Program-made: the position numbers and the translations under genes
Source: Pseudothermotoga hypogea DSM 11164 = NBRC 106472
GTDB taxonomy: Bacteria > Thermotogota > Thermotogae > Thermotogales > DSM-5069
Direction of reading: 5' to 3'
DNA: 64,000 bases
Assembly (NCBI RefSeq): GCF_000816145.1
Contig: NZ_CP007141.1
Coordinates: forward strand, 1,984,001-2,048,000
The notes under the pieces: generated by a model
Databases searched by the model: none
What the model was told of the DNA's origin: nothing
The model's input: only the letters and a program-made list of their open reading frames with translations
Shown here: positions 54,055-62,307 of the stretch, in pieces
Numbering within the stretch: the first letter of the stretch is position 1
How the letters are laid out: each line of letters opens with the position of its first letter

Positions 54055-54080
54055 TAGTGTTCTATAGATATAGAACACTA
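54055..54080. promoter_or_regulatory. Perfect 26-bp palindrome, likely GntR operator
   Basis: TAGTGTTCTATA (54055-54066) and TATAGAACACTA (54069-54080) form a perfect inverted repeat around a 2-bp centre. It sits 20 bp upstream of the minus-strand operon that contains a YtrA-type regulator, whose known operators are long palindromes. It probably overlaps the -10 region. Confidence 0.8.
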
Positions 54081-54144
54081 AAACTCTGACATTGCCGTTT
54101 CCCTTCTGTATCTGTTCTGTATCTCACCGTCTCTTTGAAGAGTC

Positions 54145-54173
54145 TTGAACAAAGCCAACGTGTGTGGTAATAT
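54145..54173 (+). promoter_or_regulatory. Promoter of tRNA-Leu
   Basis: TTGAAC (54145-54150) and TAATAT (54168-54173) are 17 bp apart and end 15 bp before the tRNA. Confidence 0.7.
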
Positions 54174-54188
54174 TATTTACGACGGCGC

Positions 54189-54275
54189 GCCGAGGTGGCG
54201 GAAATGGCAGACGCGCATGACTCAGGATCATGTGGGTTTCCACCCGTGCGGGTTCAAGTCCCGCCCTCGGCACCA
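54189..54275 (+). tRNA. tRNA-Leu (anticodon CAG)
   Basis: An 87-nt class II tRNA with encoded CCA. Acceptor GCCGAGG pairs with CCTCGGC. The anticodon loop is CTCAGGA (CAG, reading CTG). A long variable arm (TGGGTTTCCACCC) and the T loop TTCAAGT are clear. Confidence 0.96.
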
Positions 54276-54276
54276 G

Positions 54277-54303
54277 AAGGCCGGGTCCACCGGCCTTAAA
54301 TTT
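54277..54303 (+). terminator. Intrinsic terminator after tRNA-Leu
   Basis: AAGGCCGG (54277-54284) pairs with CCGGCCTT (54290-54297) around 5 nt, followed by AAATTTTG. Because the glycosyltransferase gene starts 18 bp later, read-through could express it. Confidence 0.7.
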
Positions 54304-54320
54304 TGTTTGGAGGTTCGTTC

Positions 54321-55040
54321 TTGGAAAAGGTAGAAATCTTCGGCTTACCAATCACTACAGGAACCTTTAGCGAGATGCTTGAACAGATCCAGAGCAGAAT
54401 ACTTCAGAAGAAGAAGACCTTCGTTGTCACCGCCAACGCAACCATCGTCGTGACAGCCATAGAGAAGCCAGAATATAGGAGGATCGTTCAGAGCGCCGAT
54501 TTGGTGCTACCAGACGGTTTTGGCGTTGTCATGGCGATAAGAAGGTTCCACAAAAAAAGTTCTGAACGCGTCACCGGCATAGACATGATGCTTGAACTCT
54601 GCAAGTTCGCGGCAAAACAAGGATTGAGGGTCTTCTTGCTTGGAAGCAAACAGGAAATCGTTGAAAAGGCTGCCAGAAACCTTGAAAGAACTTACGGGAA
54701 CATAGTGGCTGGTTATCATCACGGTTACTTCGATGGTGAAGGACCAATCGATTTAATTTCTTCCTCGAAAGCCGATCTGTTGTTTGTGGGAATGGGTGTG
54801 CCAAAACAGGAGATGTGGATTGGTGAAAACTTCGACAAGATACCGGCCACGCTCGCCATGGGCGTGGGTGGGTCTTTTGACGTGATATCAGGTTACAAGA
54901 AAAGGGCTCCAAAGATCATCCAGAACCTCAAGCTCGAATGGCTCTACAGATACCTCCAATCACCGCTTCAGAAAAAGAACGTGCCGAAAGATGTGACCAA
55001 GCTGCTCTGGTACATCCTCAAACCTCCGCGCGGACTTTGA
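54321..55040 (+). CDS. WecG/TagA/CpsF family glycosyltransferase
   Basis: A 239-residue GT26 enzyme. The motifs VVTANATIVVTA, LVLPDGFGVVMAIRR, RVTGIDMMLELC and FVGMGVPKQEMWI followed by GVGGSFDVISG are characteristic. It adds a sugar (such as N-acetylmannosaminuronate or ManNAc) to a lipid-linked glycan precursor at the membrane. The TTG at 54321 follows TTTGGAGGTTC. It converges with the MFS gene (23-bp overlap). Confidence 0.92.
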   Translation: MEKVEIFGLPITTGTFSEMLEQIQSRILQKKKTFVVTANATIVVTAIEKPEYRRIVQSADLVLPDGFGVVMAIRRFHKKSSERVTGIDMMLELCKFAAKQGLRVFLLGSKQEIVEKAARNLERTYGNIVAGYHHGYFDGEGPIDLISSSKADLLFVGMGVPKQEMWIGENFDKIPATLAMGVGGSFDVISGYKKRAPKIIQNLKLEWLYRYLQSPLQKKNVPKDVTKLLWYILKPPRGL

Positions 55041-56205
55041 GCAAGAACATCACAAGAACACTCGCAAGCTGAAGCAACAAAGAAAGCAAAACCATGACAC
55101 CAAGCCAGTTCTGATACAGAAGTCCCATGACGAAGCTTCCCGCAAACCAGGAGATGCCAAACACGGAGTTCAACAGACCGTAGGCGAAACCTCTTCTTTC
55201 GGGTGGTATCATCTTCGCTATCACTGCTTTCATCACCGATTCTTGCGCCCCCATGCTGATGCCCCAAAGGCTAACACCGATGATCACAAAAGTTCTGGCA
55301 TCGCTCAGAAATACGAAGGGGGTAGCGAACGCTCCAACAGCTGACGAAATCATGAGAGACGTTATGCCAAGTTTGTCGTAAAGTTTACCAAAGAAGATGG
55401 CAGACGCAGCATCAACACCCATCGCGACTGAATAGAGCAAAGGAACTATTGCGCTCGTGAAGATCTCCCGCTTGGCCATGTGGTAAGAGAACAAGGGAAA
55501 ATCCACGAAACCTGCGGCGAGCAATCCAACAGCGACCAGATACAACACAGCTTCCACGCCCAAACCTCTCGAAGGCTGAGATTTCTCGACTCCACTCTTT
55601 TCGAACTCGATCGGCCTTGGAAAGAGAAACTTTCCGGTGAGCAAGAGCGCCATCGAGACGCTGGCAGGTATCCAGAGGACCGAGAAACCGAAATGGTAAC
55701 GTTCGATCAACTCACCAGATTTAAAGCTTAAGATCAATGAGAGCAACAATGGACCCGTGACGGCTCCTATCTGGTCCAGAGCCTCTTCGATCCCGAAACC
55801 GAAGCCTGGGCCTACTTGCTTGGCAGCGTAAGACACCATACTGTCCCGTGCGGGTTTTCTTATGGCTTTCCCAGTGCGCTCCAGAATCATGAGAAAGACG
55901 GCTACCCTCCAGTCCCAAACGAAGGCCAGAAGAGGTATGGCGAAGAGGTTGAAACTGTAGCCCAGCAACGTGAAGAACCAGTAACGCTTAGTTCGATCGA
56001 CCAAATAACCTGTGAAGAGCCTGAGCACGTAACCTGCGAATTCACCGAAACCTGCGGCGAACGCCACCACGGCGGCACCTGCGCCGAGCTGTAACAAGAA
56101 AGGACCGGCCACACCGCGTGCGCCTTCGTAAACGATGTCCGAGAACAGGCTCACAAAGCCCATCAAGACGATGAAGATCATCGCTGATCTTGTTTTTCCA
56201 CTCAT
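55018..56205 (-). CDS. Major facilitator superfamily transporter
   Basis: A 395-residue protein with about 12 TM segments. FVSLFSDIVYEGARGVAGPF at the N-terminus is typical of a DHA-like efflux subgroup. LFTGYLVDRTKRYWFFTLLGY is the loop 2-3 motif, and RKPARDSMVSYAAK follows TM4. The substrate is unknown. It diverges from mutL across a 50-bp gap. Confidence 0.87.
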   Translation of the reverse strand: MSGKTRSAMIFIVLMGFVSLFSDIVYEGARGVAGPFLLQLGAGAAVVAFAAGFGEFAGYVLRLFTGYLVDRTKRYWFFTLLGYSFNLFAIPLLAFVWDWRVAVFLMILERTGKAIRKPARDSMVSYAAKQVGPGFGFGIEEALDQIGAVTGPLLLSLILSFKSGELIERYHFGFSVLWIPASVSMALLLTGKFLFPRPIEFEKSGVEKSQPSRGLGVEAVLYLVAVGLLAAGFVDFPLFSYHMAKREIFTSAIVPLLYSVAMGVDAASAIFFGKLYDKLGITSLMISSAVGAFATPFVFLSDARTFVIIGVSLWGISMGAQESVMKAVIAKMIPPERRGFAYGLLNSVFGISWFAGSFVMGLLYQNWLGVMVLLSLLLQLASVLVMFLLKVRAEV

Positions 56206-56256
56206 CTCGCCTTCCTCCTCTCTCTTTGGCTTATTATATGTTTTAGAGGTGAAGCA

Positions 56257-57906
56257 ATGAAGATAAAACGATTAGACGATTCTGTCGTTTCTAAGATCGC
56301 AGCTGGTGAAGTGGTGGTCGGCGTTCATTCTGTTGTGAAAGAATTGATCGAGAACGCTTTGGACGCCAAAGCGAAGAAAATCGTCGTGGAACTGATCAAT
56401 GGTGGAAAGAGCGAAGTGAAAGTGAAGGACGACGGTGAGGGCATGGACGAAGAAGATCTAAAAGTGTGCTTTCTGCCACACACAACGAGCAAGATCAGTA
56501 GCTTTTCCGATCTGTCCAACCTTTCGTCGTTTGGATTCCGTGGAGAAGCGTTGCATTCGATAAGTTCTGTTTCAAAAATGAGAGTGATATCGAAAACAGC
56601 ATCAGCACCATTTGGTCACGAGATAGAAGTGGTGGCAGGGAAACTCGTCTACAGCAGACCGATCCACTCGGACGTGGGCACAACAGTGATCGTGAGAGAT
56701 CTTTTCTTCAACGTCCCTGCGAGGAGAAAGTTTCTGAAATCTGCGGCCGTGGAATCGAGGATGGTAACAGAAATCTTCGAGAAATTCTGCTTGTCGCGAC
56801 TGGATGTACACTTCGTCCTGGTGAGAGATCAGCAGGTCGTGTACGATCTGGCGGCGTCGGACCTGCTCGAGAGGGTGAAAGCCATCTTTCCGGATGTTCC
56901 AGTACAGAGTTTGAAATCGTTCGAAGTCGAACACAAGGACATGCAACTAAGAGGTTGCTTGAGCCTGAACACGTTCGCAAAGAGGGGAATGGTGATCTGC
57001 TTTGTGAACGACAGGTTCGTTGTGAACCAAACCCTCACGAGTGCTGTCTATGCCGCGTACTCTGACATGCTCGAAAAGGGCAAACATCCATTTGTGGTGT
57101 TGAAATTGTCTTTGAACCCAAGAAACATCGATGTGAACGTGCATCCTCAAAAACTCGAGGTCAAGTTCGTCAACGAGGAAGACGTGTTCAAGTTCGTCAG
57201 GGACAGTCTGAGGAGGTTGCTTGCGAAACCCATCGTGAGACAGATCCACGTTCAGGAAAGGCCACGTGTTGCGGAGCCCGTTGAGTTCTACAGACCGAGC
57301 GTACAGCCAGAAAAGATCGAGGAGGTTGAAGAGAGACTCTTAGAGGGAGAAAAGCTCAGATTCGTTGGGACAGTGAGGGGTAGGTACGTTTTGTTCGAGA
57401 AAGATGAAGGTTTAGTAATTTTGGACTTTCATGCGGCACACGAGCGGATCGTGTTCGAGCAGATGATGAATTCTTTGGCAAAAAGAAACAACAAAACGTT
57501 GATCGTTGCTATGAGGATCAGGATGAAAGAAACGGACGCCGCTTTACTCGCATCGTCTCAAGTATTGAAAGAACTCGGTTTCGCTCTGAGCGTGGGCGAC
57601 GAGGGACTCGTCGTGGAACAGATTCCAGACTGGATGGAACTCAGCGAGGTTGAAGAGTTCCTGAGAGAAAGCGTCGATGAACTGAAGCTTGTCGATCTTC
57701 AGGGTATGAGAGAAACGATCAAGAAGATATTGGCGGACCATGCGTGTAAAAAATCCATGAGAACGAGAGACAGAGTGAGCGAAATCGAGATGAAAGAACT
57801 CGCAGAGAAGATCATCAATGAGGGTTACAGCACTTGCCCGCACGGTAGACCTCTGATGTTCTCGATCGGTTTCAGGGATCTGGACAGATTCTTTGGGAGG
57901 GATTGA
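56257..57906 (+). CDS. mutL: DNA mismatch repair protein MutL with endonuclease motif
   Basis: A 549-residue MutL. The GHKL ATPase domain shows KIAAGEVV, ELIENALDA, DDGEGMD and FGFRGEALHSIS. The C-terminal domain keeps the nicking endonuclease motif as DFHAAHERIVFE (Asp390, His392, Glu396) and metal-site motifs DHACKKSMR and CPHGRP. It should therefore nick DNA itself, as in MutH-less bacteria. It leads a unit with a GNAT and a membrane sensor-like gene. Confidence 0.95.
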   Translation: MKIKRLDDSVVSKIAAGEVVVGVHSVVKELIENALDAKAKKIVVELINGGKSEVKVKDDGEGMDEEDLKVCFLPHTTSKISSFSDLSNLSSFGFRGEALHSISSVSKMRVISKTASAPFGHEIEVVAGKLVYSRPIHSDVGTTVIVRDLFFNVPARRKFLKSAAVESRMVTEIFEKFCLSRLDVHFVLVRDQQVVYDLAASDLLERVKAIFPDVPVQSLKSFEVEHKDMQLRGCLSLNTFAKRGMVICFVNDRFVVNQTLTSAVYAAYSDMLEKGKHPFVVLKLSLNPRNIDVNVHPQKLEVKFVNEEDVFKFVRDSLRRLLAKPIVRQIHVQERPRVAEPVEFYRPSVQPEKIEEVEERLLEGEKLRFVGTVRGRYVLFEKDEGLVILDFHAAHERIVFEQMMNSLAKRNNKTLIVAMRIRMKETDAALLASSQVLKELGFALSVGDEGLVVEQIPDWMELSEVEEFLRESVDELKLVDLQGMRETIKKILADHACKKSMRTRDRVSEIEMKELAEKIINEGYSTCPHGRPLMFSIGFRDLDRFFGRD

Positions 57907-58416
57907 GTGGAGGACATCACAATCAGATGGGTTAGGCTTTCCGACGCACCACAGCTTGTGATCTTTAAAAAGGCTGTGACGAGCGAGTCTCCTTTTCTCA
58001 TAACCTATCCGGACGAGGTGGAGGATGTCTTTGAGGCGCGGCGCTTCATAAGTATCTATTTGACAGACGAAAGGCGGATCTTCCTCGTTGCGGAGCACCA
58101 CGGAGAGATCGTCGGAATGATAACGCTCGCCGGAAGCTGGAAGAGAAAGATCCTTCACAAGGCGGAGCTGGGTATAAGCGTGAGGAAACCTTATTGGGGC
58201 AAGGGTATCGGGAGCATGCTGATGAGCCAAGCTCTCAGAATTGCGAAAGAGAAGGGCTTCAAGAAGATCCAGCTCGAGGTCATGGCAAACAACGAAAGGG
58301 CCATCAGGCTGTACGAAAAGTTCGGCTTCGAGCTCGAAGGAAGGAAGAAGAAGGCGATACGCCTGAACGATGGGTACGTTGATCTGTTGGTGATGGGAAA
58401 ATGGCTCGAAGATTGA
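57907..58416 (+). CDS. GNAT-family N-acetyltransferase
   Basis: A 169-residue acetyltransferase. The acetyl-CoA loop is GISVRKPYWGKGIGSMLM. The C-terminal part has ANNERAIRLYEKFGFELEG, the usual motif B. The substrate is unknown; it resembles the RimJ/RimL-like small-molecule or protein acetylases. It starts with GTG directly after the mutL stop, behind GGGAGGG. Confidence 0.9.
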   Translation: MEDITIRWVRLSDAPQLVIFKKAVTSESPFLITYPDEVEDVFEARRFISIYLTDERRIFLVAEHHGEIVGMITLAGSWKRKILHKAELGISVRKPYWGKGIGSMLMSQALRIAKEKGFKKIQLEVMANNERAIRLYEKFGFELEGRKKKAIRLNDGYVDLLVMGKWLED

Positions 58417-59234
58417 TACGTTCCCTGTTGCTGGCGCTCTTGTTTTTCGTGTTCGCAATGTTGATCTTCCACCTGTACGACTGGAGCGCAGGTTTAGAAC
58501 GCTTGCAGGAGCAGTTTCTGGATCTGTGCCTCGTTGCGATTGATCTTCAAACGGAGAAACTGGTCGAGGGATCGCTGAAGGATGTCAGTTCGCCTGAACT
58601 GGTTCGTTACACAGAGATAGCCAAAAGGCTCGGTGGGTACGTAGGTTTCGATCCTGAACTGAAGAAGACTGTGGTGGCGGTGAGGAGAGATTCCAACGTG
58701 AAAGTGGCCGTTGTGGATCTGAAACTCGGTTTTGAGGGGTTCGTGTACTATGTGTGTGATCCGTCTGGTGTGGTGCTGGCTTCCTCGAACAAGTCGATGG
58801 TGGGAAAGAACATAGACGCAGTCGTTTCGGATCTATCGAATTTAACTTCTTCGCTGATAAAGTACGAAGGAAAAAAGTACCTCTTCAAACAGAAAAACAA
58901 CGAACAGTTCGGTTTCAGGGTCTTTGTCGGGACGACTTACAAAAACGATCGATTGCAGAGTTATCTCATCTTTGCAGTCGCGATCGTGCTGTTCCTGGTT
59001 GGATTGATTCCGGGGCGAAAAACTGACAGAACTGAAGAAAAGATCGAGAGGGCGATAAGTGATATCATCGAGAAACACAGGTTCGACGAAGCCACGATAA
59101 AAAACCCCGCTTTGAGAAACCAGCTTTCGAGGCTGGCGAGCAAACTTGAGCGAAGCGACAGAATGTTGCGCGAGACTGCCGAAAAGCTGGAGAACTTGAA
59201 ACAGTTGCTCGAGAGGAGGAAAGCCGGTTCATAG
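58401..59234 (+). CDS. Two-TM membrane protein with extracytoplasmic sensor-like domain
   Basis: A 277-residue protein: TM1 (about 6-27), an outer domain of ~160 residues with a PAS/Cache-like C-part (VYYVCDPSGVVLASSNKSMVG), TM2 (about 195-213), then a basic, coiled-coil cytoplasmic tail. The layout resembles a chemoreceptor or sensor kinase input half, but no HAMP, kinase or signalling output domain follows. The ATG overlaps the GNAT gene by 16 nt. Confidence 0.65.
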   Translation: MARRLIRSLLLALLFFVFAMLIFHLYDWSAGLERLQEQFLDLCLVAIDLQTEKLVEGSLKDVSSPELVRYTEIAKRLGGYVGFDPELKKTVVAVRRDSNVKVAVVDLKLGFEGFVYYVCDPSGVVLASSNKSMVGKNIDAVVSDLSNLTSSLIKYEGKKYLFKQKNNEQFGFRVFVGTTYKNDRLQSYLIFAVAIVLFLVGLIPGRKTDRTEEKIERAISDIIEKHRFDEATIKNPALRNQLSRLASKLERSDRMLRETAEKLENLKQLLERRKAGS

Positions 59235-59480
59235 ATTGCGAATGAACACTAAGATCTCCGCAACGGCAATGAAGAGTTCCTCGGGGATCTGTTGGAGGAT
59301 TTCAAGCTCGTACAATTTCTTCACCAGCTCGGGCGATCGAACGATTGGAACGTTGTGTTTCTTCGCTTCCTCCAAGATCTTTCTTGCGAGTTCACCTTTA
59401 CCCTTCGCTATGACGAACGGTGCATCGAATCGTTCTGGATCATAACCGAGAGCCACCGCGATCTCACGCGTACAGTCCAT
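59229..59480 (-). CDS. Stand-alone FlhB C-terminal-domain homologue (YlqH-like)
   Basis: An 83-residue protein resembling only the cytoplasmic C-domain of FlhB/YscU. It keeps TREIAVALGYDP and ARKILEEAKKHNVPIV then LVKKLYELEILQQIPEELFIAVAEIL. The self-cleaving NPTH sequence is absent (DAPFV at that place), so it should not autocleave. Such FlhB-like small proteins occur in many bacteria without a clear role. It overlaps the upstream gene by 17 nt. Confidence 0.85.
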   Translation of the reverse strand: MDCTREIAVALGYDPERFDAPFVIAKGKGELARKILEEAKKHNVPIVRSPELVKKLYELEILQQIPEELFIAVAEILVFIRNL

Positions 59481-60120
59481 CGATACCTGCCCCCAAGACG
59501 AACCTCACGATCGTGAAGTGTTTCGAAAGCCTTTCTCTCAATTCTTCCATCTTTTCGGTCGGCAGCATCTGAGAAAACGACAGCACGATCTGATGTTGCC
59601 AGACATTTCCCTCGAGCACGATGGGCTTTGAGTCTTTCACGAAATCTATCCTGAAAGTGTGGTGAGACCTATCGATGTACACATGTACGGGCGCTTCTTT
59701 GTCGGGAAAGCTTTGAAAGATATAAGGACTGGAGAGTGTGAAAAGCCAGATGCCAAAGCTTTCGTCCTCGGCAGTTTCGTAGTATCGTGCGATCGAGCGG
59801 TAGAAATCTCTGTCCAACTTTCCTGTCCTGCTTTGAACGGCCTGCACCGTTTGGGAAAGGAAGACGACGTCTTCGTCGAACCTGAACTTCTTGATCGCCT
59901 TCAGAATCGGTTCGAGCGAGGACAAAGATGGCGAATCACCTTTCAGTTGCAGGACCTTTTCAGCCAGATAGACCTTGTCGAGCAACGGTTGATCACTTAT
60001 GCGCACGAGCTTGCCAACCTCTGGTGGTTGACCTTTGACCTTCACCACGATGTCGCCTTTGTCGGTGCGCAGCTTGGCGAACTTACCGAAAGTTTCCACG
60101 ACGAAACCTTCCAACATCAT
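59464..60120 (-). CDS. Unknown protein upstream of the FlhB-like gene (possible FliK/YlqG-like)
   Basis: A 218-residue protein. An N-terminal OB-like region (GFVVETFGKFAKLRTDKGDI) is followed by a helical middle part. The C-terminal beta-rich part has APVHVYIDRSHHTFRIDFVK then VLSFSQMLPTEKMEELRERL. In Bacillus an FlhB-like ylqH is paired with ylqG, and the C-terminal pattern recalls FliK-type domains. Function is not established. Confidence 0.55.
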   Translation of the reverse strand: MMLEGFVVETFGKFAKLRTDKGDIVVKVKGQPPEVGKLVRISDQPLLDKVYLAEKVLQLKGDSPSLSSLEPILKAIKKFRFDEDVVFLSQTVQAVQSRTGKLDRDFYRSIARYYETAEDESFGIWLFTLSSPYIFQSFPDKEAPVHVYIDRSHHTFRIDFVKDSKPIVLEGNVWQHQIVLSFSQMLPTEKMEELRERLSKHFTIVRFVLGAGIDGLYA

Positions 60121-60188
60121 TCCTCCAACAGAATTATCGGTTCTGATATGATTTTACTGTAGACGCTTCGGCGTGCGGAGGTGACTCT

Positions 60189-61211
60189 GTGAGGATCTCG
60201 GACTACTTCGAAGCCGGAACGCCCGCTGCGTTGCTCGCGTGGGGCCAGCTTGATTCAACACTGGCCAAAACCACCCATGGGCTTCTCAGACACAGCAAAA
60301 TTCTCAAACCCGTCTGCGTCGTGGCCGAGCACGCAGGTAAGAGGGCGTCGGATTTCGTTAAGCCCATAAGGTACGATGTGCCCATCGTTGACAACTTGAA
60401 AGATGCAGCGCGTCTTGGAGCGAAGGTGCTGATCATCGGGATCGCAAGTGTTGGAGGTTATCTACCACCCATCATGGTGCAGCACGTGCTCGATGCGATC
60501 AATCTCGGTATGGACATTCTTTCAGGGCTCCACATGAAACTGAGCGAAATCGAACCTTTCAAGTCTGCGGCAAAGACGGCGAAGGTCAGAATCATCGATG
60601 TACGACACTACAACGGGGAGCTTTCTATTTTCCGTGGTGATATCTTCAAAAGCAATACGTTACGTGTCGCGGTGCTTGGTACTGACTGTGCTACAGGTAA
60701 ACGGACCACCGCGGTTCAACTGTACGAATTCGCATTGAAGAGAGGCCTGCCAGCGGCTTTCCTCGCAACGGGTCAAACCGGTATCATGCTTGGAGCCGAT
60801 GAAGGTGTCGCGATCGATGCTTTACCTGCTGATTTTATACCGGGAGTCATTGAAAAGCTCATTTTGAAGCTTGAATCTGAGGGCAAGAAACTGATATTCA
60901 TCGAAGGGCAGGGCGCACTGAGGCATCCTGCGTACGGGCAGGTCACACTCGGTTTGATCTACGGTTCGATGCCCCAAATGAGTGTGTTCGTGCACGATCC
61001 GAGCAGGAAGCATTTCGAGTACTTCGAAGGTATAGATATGAAACCAGATGTGGATGCAGAAATCACACTGGTACAGAAATTTGTAGCCACAAAGGTGCTC
61101 GGCATTTCTTGCCTGGACGAGAATTTCAAGCATGAAGTCTATCCGGTGTTCAATCCATTCGATGATAGTCAGATCGAGAAAATCTTTGAGAGAATGGGGG
61201 CGATGTTGTGA
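60189..61211 (+). CDS. dgcN: DUF1611 / DgcN-like N-acetyltransferase
   Basis: A 340-residue protein of the DUF1611 family. The N-part (about 1-145) includes ARLGAKVLIIGIASVGGYLP. The C-part has a P-loop-like AVLGTDCATGKRTTAVQLYE, then LATGQTGIMLGADEGVAIDA and IEGQGALRHPAYGQ. Characterised relatives (DgcN) acetylate D-glutamate in a catabolic pathway with the racemase DgcA, encoded next here. The GTG at 60189 follows GGAGGTGA; TATGAT lies in the divergent gap before it. It overlaps the next gene by 4 nt. Confidence 0.8.
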   Translation: MRISDYFEAGTPAALLAWGQLDSTLAKTTHGLLRHSKILKPVCVVAEHAGKRASDFVKPIRYDVPIVDNLKDAARLGAKVLIIGIASVGGYLPPIMVQHVLDAINLGMDILSGLHMKLSEIEPFKSAAKTAKVRIIDVRHYNGELSIFRGDIFKSNTLRVAVLGTDCATGKRTTAVQLYEFALKRGLPAAFLATGQTGIMLGADEGVAIDALPADFIPGVIEKLILKLESEGKKLIFIEGQGALRHPAYGQVTLGLIYGSMPQMSVFVHDPSRKHFEYFEGIDMKPDVDAEITLVQKFVATKVLGISCLDENFKHEVYPVFNPFDDSQIEKIFERMGAML

Positions 61212-62233
61212 AGATCAAGAGCGTGAAGTTCGAAAAGACTTATTACAGGTACTTCGAGCCGTTCACGATCTCTTTGGGCACCCACGAAGATCAGGAGAAC
61301 ATCGAAGTGCGCTTGGAACTCGAGGACGGCACCGTTGGGCTCGGTGAGGCGTCCACTCTGTTCGTTATCTCGGGTGAAACGGTCGAGATCATGATGCAAG
61401 CAGAGAAAACGGTTCAGGAAATGATCGTTGGTGAGGACGTTGAAAGCTACGGGAAACTGTTCTCAAGGCTTCAGCAACTCAGGGCGACACCTGCGATCAA
61501 AGCGGCAGTCGAGTTCGCAATAATCGATGCCTTCTGCAAGAGAATCGGTATCAGACCATACGAATTTTTTGGAGGGGCGAAAGACCACATCGAGACCGAC
61601 TTGACGGTGGGGATAATGGATCTTGAGAAGACGCTGAAGAAGGTGAAAAAGATATACGAGGATGGTTTCAGAATCATAAAGATAAAGGTTGGCAAGAACT
61701 TCAAGGAAGACGTTGAAAGAGTGGTTGAGTCCAAAAAGATCGCTCCGGAAGCCGTGTTCATAGTGGACGCGAACCAGGGCTTCACTCCGAAAGAAGCGAT
61801 CGAGTTTGCAAACACACTTCACTCAGAAAGGGTGGAGGTTGTGGTGTACGAACAACCTGTTAACCGCTACAACATAGAAGGCCTCAAGCTGGTGCGGTTC
61901 AACTGTCCTTATCCTGTGGCGGCGGACGAATCTATCTTCACCAAGTACGATGCGCTGAGGTTGATCAAGGAAGAAGCTGTGGATTTCATCAACATAAAGC
62001 TCATGAAATCTGGTGTGAGTGACGCACTGGCGATAGTCCATCTGGCACAGTCGGCTGGCGTTCAGCTCATGATAGGCTGCATGGGTGAAAGTAGTCTTGG
62101 AATAAATCAGAGCATTCACTTTGCGGCCGGCACTGGTGCTTTTGCTTACCACGATCTCGATGCGCACCTGTCTCTGGACGAGAAGACCTTCAGGGGTGAT
62201 TTCAGACAAGAAGGGCCACACATCTATCTGTGA
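61208..62233 (+). CDS. dgcA: Enolase-superfamily dipeptide epimerase / N-acetyl-glutamate racemase (DgcA-like)
   Basis: A 341-residue enzyme. The capping domain (about 1-120) is followed by a TIM barrel with catalytic Lys pair IIKIKVGKN, metal ligands in VDANQGFTP (Asp), VYEQPVN (Glu) and AADESIF (Asp), and NIKLMKSGVSDALAI with the second-face Lys. The Thermotoga homologue is known as an L-Ala-D/L-Glu epimerase. Pairing with a DgcN gene also fits N-acetyl-glutamate racemase. It starts with GTG in a 4-nt overlap with dgcN. Confidence 0.88.
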   Translation: MKIKSVKFEKTYYRYFEPFTISLGTHEDQENIEVRLELEDGTVGLGEASTLFVISGETVEIMMQAEKTVQEMIVGEDVESYGKLFSRLQQLRATPAIKAAVEFAIIDAFCKRIGIRPYEFFGGAKDHIETDLTVGIMDLEKTLKKVKKIYEDGFRIIKIKVGKNFKEDVERVVESKKIAPEAVFIVDANQGFTPKEAIEFANTLHSERVEVVVYEQPVNRYNIEGLKLVRFNCPYPVAADESIFTKYDALRLIKEEAVDFINIKLMKSGVSDALAIVHLAQSAGVQLMIGCMGESSLGINQSIHFAAGTGAFAYHDLDAHLSLDEKTFRGDFRQEGPHIYL

Positions 62234-62307
62234 AGGCAACATTTCCGACTTAAAAGGTCCAATATGCTGTAAAGCCAGGTGATTAAAATCTTAATGGGGT
62301 GTGAACG

